In this document: in pieces, positions 62,420 through 64,000 of the stretch | Position numbering within the stretch: the stretch's first letter is position 1 | Layout: every line of letters starts with the position of its first letter | Source of the DNA: Nocardiopsis coralli | Lineage (GTDB): Bacteria > Actinomycetota > Actinomycetes > Streptosporangiales > Streptosporangiaceae | Length of the DNA: 64,000 nucleotides | Direction of reading: 5' to 3' | NCBI RefSeq assembly: GCF_014892575.1 | Contig: NZ_JADBGI010000011.1 | Coordinates: 293 to 64,292, forward strand | The notes under the pieces: generated by a model | Database searches by the model: none | What the model was told of the DNA's origin: nothing | The model's input: the letters and a program-made list of their open reading frames with translations, nothing else | Program-made: the position numbers and the translations under genes

Positions 62420-63631
62420 GTGCTCTTCAAGGCGACGGCCCCGTGCCCGTACTGCTACACCGAGATCAACCCCCGGAGGCTGGCGTACCGCTGCTCCGGT
62501 CGGCACGCGGCCGGCCGGTCGCCCTGCACGAAGGCGATGGACGAGGCACGCAGCAGGCACTTCAACGACACCAACGCCTACTGGCCGATCATCCGACCGG
62601 AGCGTTTCGACAGCCCGCTCATGGAGACCGCGGCCAAGGCCGGCGTCGTCGACCGCTGTGCCGACTGCGGCGCCGACCCGGGCCCGCCGGTCTGTCCGGA
62701 GTGCCATTCACTGCTGCCCTCCGAGTACGGGTCCGACTCGGCCCTGTTCGGCCTGGTCGGGGTGCGCGGGTCGGGCAAGACCGTCATGCTCTCGGTCCTG
62801 GACGCGGAGCTGCGCGGTTCGGTCGCCGACCGTTTCGACGCGGCCATCGACGTGCCCGGCGGCAAGTCCGGGCTCACCCGTGACCTGCGGGTCCACCACG
62901 AGCTCATGAGCGACGCCCGCAGGAGGGTCCCCGGCCAGACCCAGGAGAACCGCGGCGGGAAGAAGGAACCCGCGGTCTACACGTGGCGCTACGTCAAGAA
63001 GGGGCCGCTGGGCACCTCCCGTACCGCCTCGACCGTCTTCTCCTTCTACGACAACGCCGGCGAGGACTTCGCGACCGCCGACGCCGCCATGACCCAGCGG
63101 TACCTGGGCGCCACCTCCGGGCTGATCCTGCTGCTGGACCCCTTCGGGTTCCCGGAGAACCGCAAGCGGGCGGCCGACCGGGGCGCAGGGTTCGTGGAGA
63201 CCGGGCCGGAGGAGGTCGTCGACGCGGTCACCACCGTGCTGAGGGCCACCGGCAGGGTCAGGCGCTCGAAGAAGATCAAGCAGCCCGTCGCCGTGGTGGT
63301 GTCCAAGATCGACGCCTTCTTCGACCAGATCGAGGAGGGCCACCCGCTGCGCCGGCCGTCCTCGGGCCGCCCCCTGTTCGACGAGACCGAGGCACAGACG
63401 GTGCACGACCACCTCGGTCTGCTGATCCAGCAGTGGGGAGGGGCGAAGATCATCCGCACACTCGAACAGCACTACGCCGACTTCCGCCTCTTCGGGGCCT
63501 CGGCCCTGGGCGCCGAACCCGACTACGCCTCGCAGCGGGTCAACCACCGCGGCCTGTTGCCCCACCGCGTCGCCGAACCGCTGCTGTGGCTCATGGCGCG
63601 CCGGGGTTTCCTGCCCTCGACGGGAGAGTGA
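62420..63631 (+). CDS. Zinc-ribbon TRAFAC-like GTPase (DO-GTPase2-like)
   Basis: A 403-residue protein. The N-terminus has two zinc ribbons (CPYCYTEINPRRLAYRC; then CADCGADPGPPVCPEC). The G domain has P-loop GVRGSGKTVML near residue 113, a G3 equivalent FYDNAGEDF (DxxG), and G4 VVVSKIDAFFD (SKID in place of NKxD). These are the features of the double-GTPase/TRAFAC-type proteins described with GAP1 partners in bacterial conflict systems. Nothing suggests membrane insertion. The GTG start follows a gap of 6 bp after the FN3 gene. GTP binding is well supported; effector and trigger are unknown. Confidence 0.82.
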   Translation: MLFKATAPCPYCYTEINPRRLAYRCSGRHAAGRSPCTKAMDEARSRHFNDTNAYWPIIRPERFDSPLMETAAKAGVVDRCADCGADPGPPVCPECHSLLPSEYGSDSALFGLVGVRGSGKTVMLSVLDAELRGSVADRFDAAIDVPGGKSGLTRDLRVHHELMSDARRRVPGQTQENRGGKKEPAVYTWRYVKKGPLGTSRTASTVFSFYDNAGEDFATADAAMTQRYLGATSGLILLLDPFGFPENRKRAADRGAGFVETGPEEVVDAVTTVLRATGRVRRSKKIKQPVAVVVSKIDAFFDQIEEGHPLRRPSSGRPLFDETEAQTVHDHLGLLIQQWGGAKIIRTLEQHYADFRLFGASALGAEPDYASQRVNHRGLLPHRVAEPLLWLMARRGFLPSTGE

Positions 63632-63632
63632 C

Positions 63633-64000
63633 ATGGCCTTCGAAGTAGCGACCTACACCGATGTCACGTCCGGCGAGGCGATCGACGGCGTCGACGGTTT
63701 CAACTTCCAGGCGGTCTCCCCCGGCCTGACCGGCGAGGACCGCCAGCGCATCCGGGAAGGGCTGCTCCACCGTGTGGTGCCCTCGTGGGCGTTGGGGCAC
63801 GATCCCCTCGACCACCCGCCCACGTGTGCGTTCGCGGTCGAGGACGGGCGCAGTTACCTCGCCCTCGGCAGGTCCACCGGCACCACCAACAGCGGTCGCC
63901 CGGGGAACCAGGTCACGCAGGTCATCGCCGCCTCCGACCCCGACGACTTCGTGCCCTACCGGCCCGCACAGCTCTACGGGGCCCGCCGGTGGGACCTGCG
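63633..64000 (+). CDS. GTPase-associated protein 1 (GAP1-N2-like), 3' partial
   Basis: The frame runs off the right edge after 122 residues. It begins MAFEVATYTDVTSGEAI and continues GFNFQAVSPGLTGEDRQRIREGL, a pattern I recognise as the N-terminal domain of GTPase-associated protein 1, type 2. That domain accompanies DO-GTPase proteins. It overlaps no gene; 1 bp separates it from the GTPase stop and GGGAGAG precedes the ATG. Identification rests on recalled family phrases over a partial protein, so it is moderately sure. It is the fifth gene of the operon and more may follow. Confidence 0.68.
   Translation, partial: MAFEVATYTDVTSGEAIDGVDGFNFQAVSPGLTGEDRQRIREGLLHRVVPSWALGHDPLDHPPTCAFAVEDGRSYLALGRSTGTTNSGRPGNQVTQVIAASDPDDFVPYRPAQLYGARRWDL

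Overview
The window is high-GC actinobacterial chromosome. GTG and TTG starts are frequent, two WhiB-family regulators and a mycoredoxin are present, the F420 genes fbiA, fbiB and fbiC are present, and regulators of the XRE/DUF5753 type occur. A cyclodipeptide cassette of the albonoursin/nocazine type together with the overall gene content points to Nocardiopsis or a close relative. That genus assignment is inference. No phage, plasmid or large island is visible. The DNA reads as core chromosome with small accessory insertions.

Layout. 1-2.6 kb: 3' part of a DUF222/HNH protein followed by 1.2 kb of non-coding, minisatellite-rich DNA. 2.6-20.4 kb: a conserved actinobacterial neighbourhood: M20 peptidase, nudC, ANTAR protein, mycoredoxin with a SigR-like promoter, uvrD2, thioesterase, the whiB7 attenuator leader and whiB7, YgjP-like peptidase, NUDIX protein, DUF2342 protein, SDR protein, moaE, PDZ/Lon-like protease, PPA1309 protein and UPF0182 membrane protein. 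Many of these genes also cluster around whiB7-uvrD2 in Mycobacterium tuberculosis. 20.5-21.0 kb: three tandem initiator tRNA genes. 21.2-31 kb: lipoprotein, hisN-like phosphatase, TetR regulator, rsgA-aroA, cysteine desulfurase, cyclophilin lipoprotein, DUF5753 regulator and amidohydrolase. 31.0-31.3 kb: a short element with terminal inverted repeats.

31.4-38.6 kb: DUF3592 and TIGR03089 proteins, then three envelope glycosylation genes and a lipid-flippase-like membrane protein. 38.8-41.4 kb: fbiC. 41.4-44.2 kb: secreted GH18 chitinase and a Na+/H+ antiporter. 44.3-46.9 kb: a cyclodipeptide cassette (cyclodipeptide oxidase subunits albA and albB, a tRNA-dependent cyclodipeptide synthase, and a convergent O-methyltransferase). 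47.1-49.4 kb: fbiA-fbiB, completing the F420 set apart from fbiD. 49.7-51.4 kb: a four-helix membrane protein with a long Tyr/Gly/Gln-rich repetitive tail. 51.6 kb: whiB2/whmD-type whiB with paired upstream operators. 52.2-57.3 kb: large family 2 glycosyltransferase membrane protein and DUF5719 protein.

57.4-64.0 kb: a five-gene co-directional operon running off the window: GrpE-like factor, Hsp70-like ATPase, a 900-residue helical/fibronectin III protein, a zinc-ribbon TRAFAC GTPase, and a protein resembling the GAP1-N2 (GTPase-associated protein 1) family. This is the strongest candidate for an under-described system. I read it as a chaperone-plus-GTPase machine of the kind proposed for NTP-dependent biological conflict systems. 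Other noteworthy signals are a dispersed 56-bp inverted-repeat element with two copies 15 kb apart, the whiB7 leader with promoter, leader ORF and terminator all visible, and the triplicated initiator tRNAs, each with its own promoter at the same spacing.
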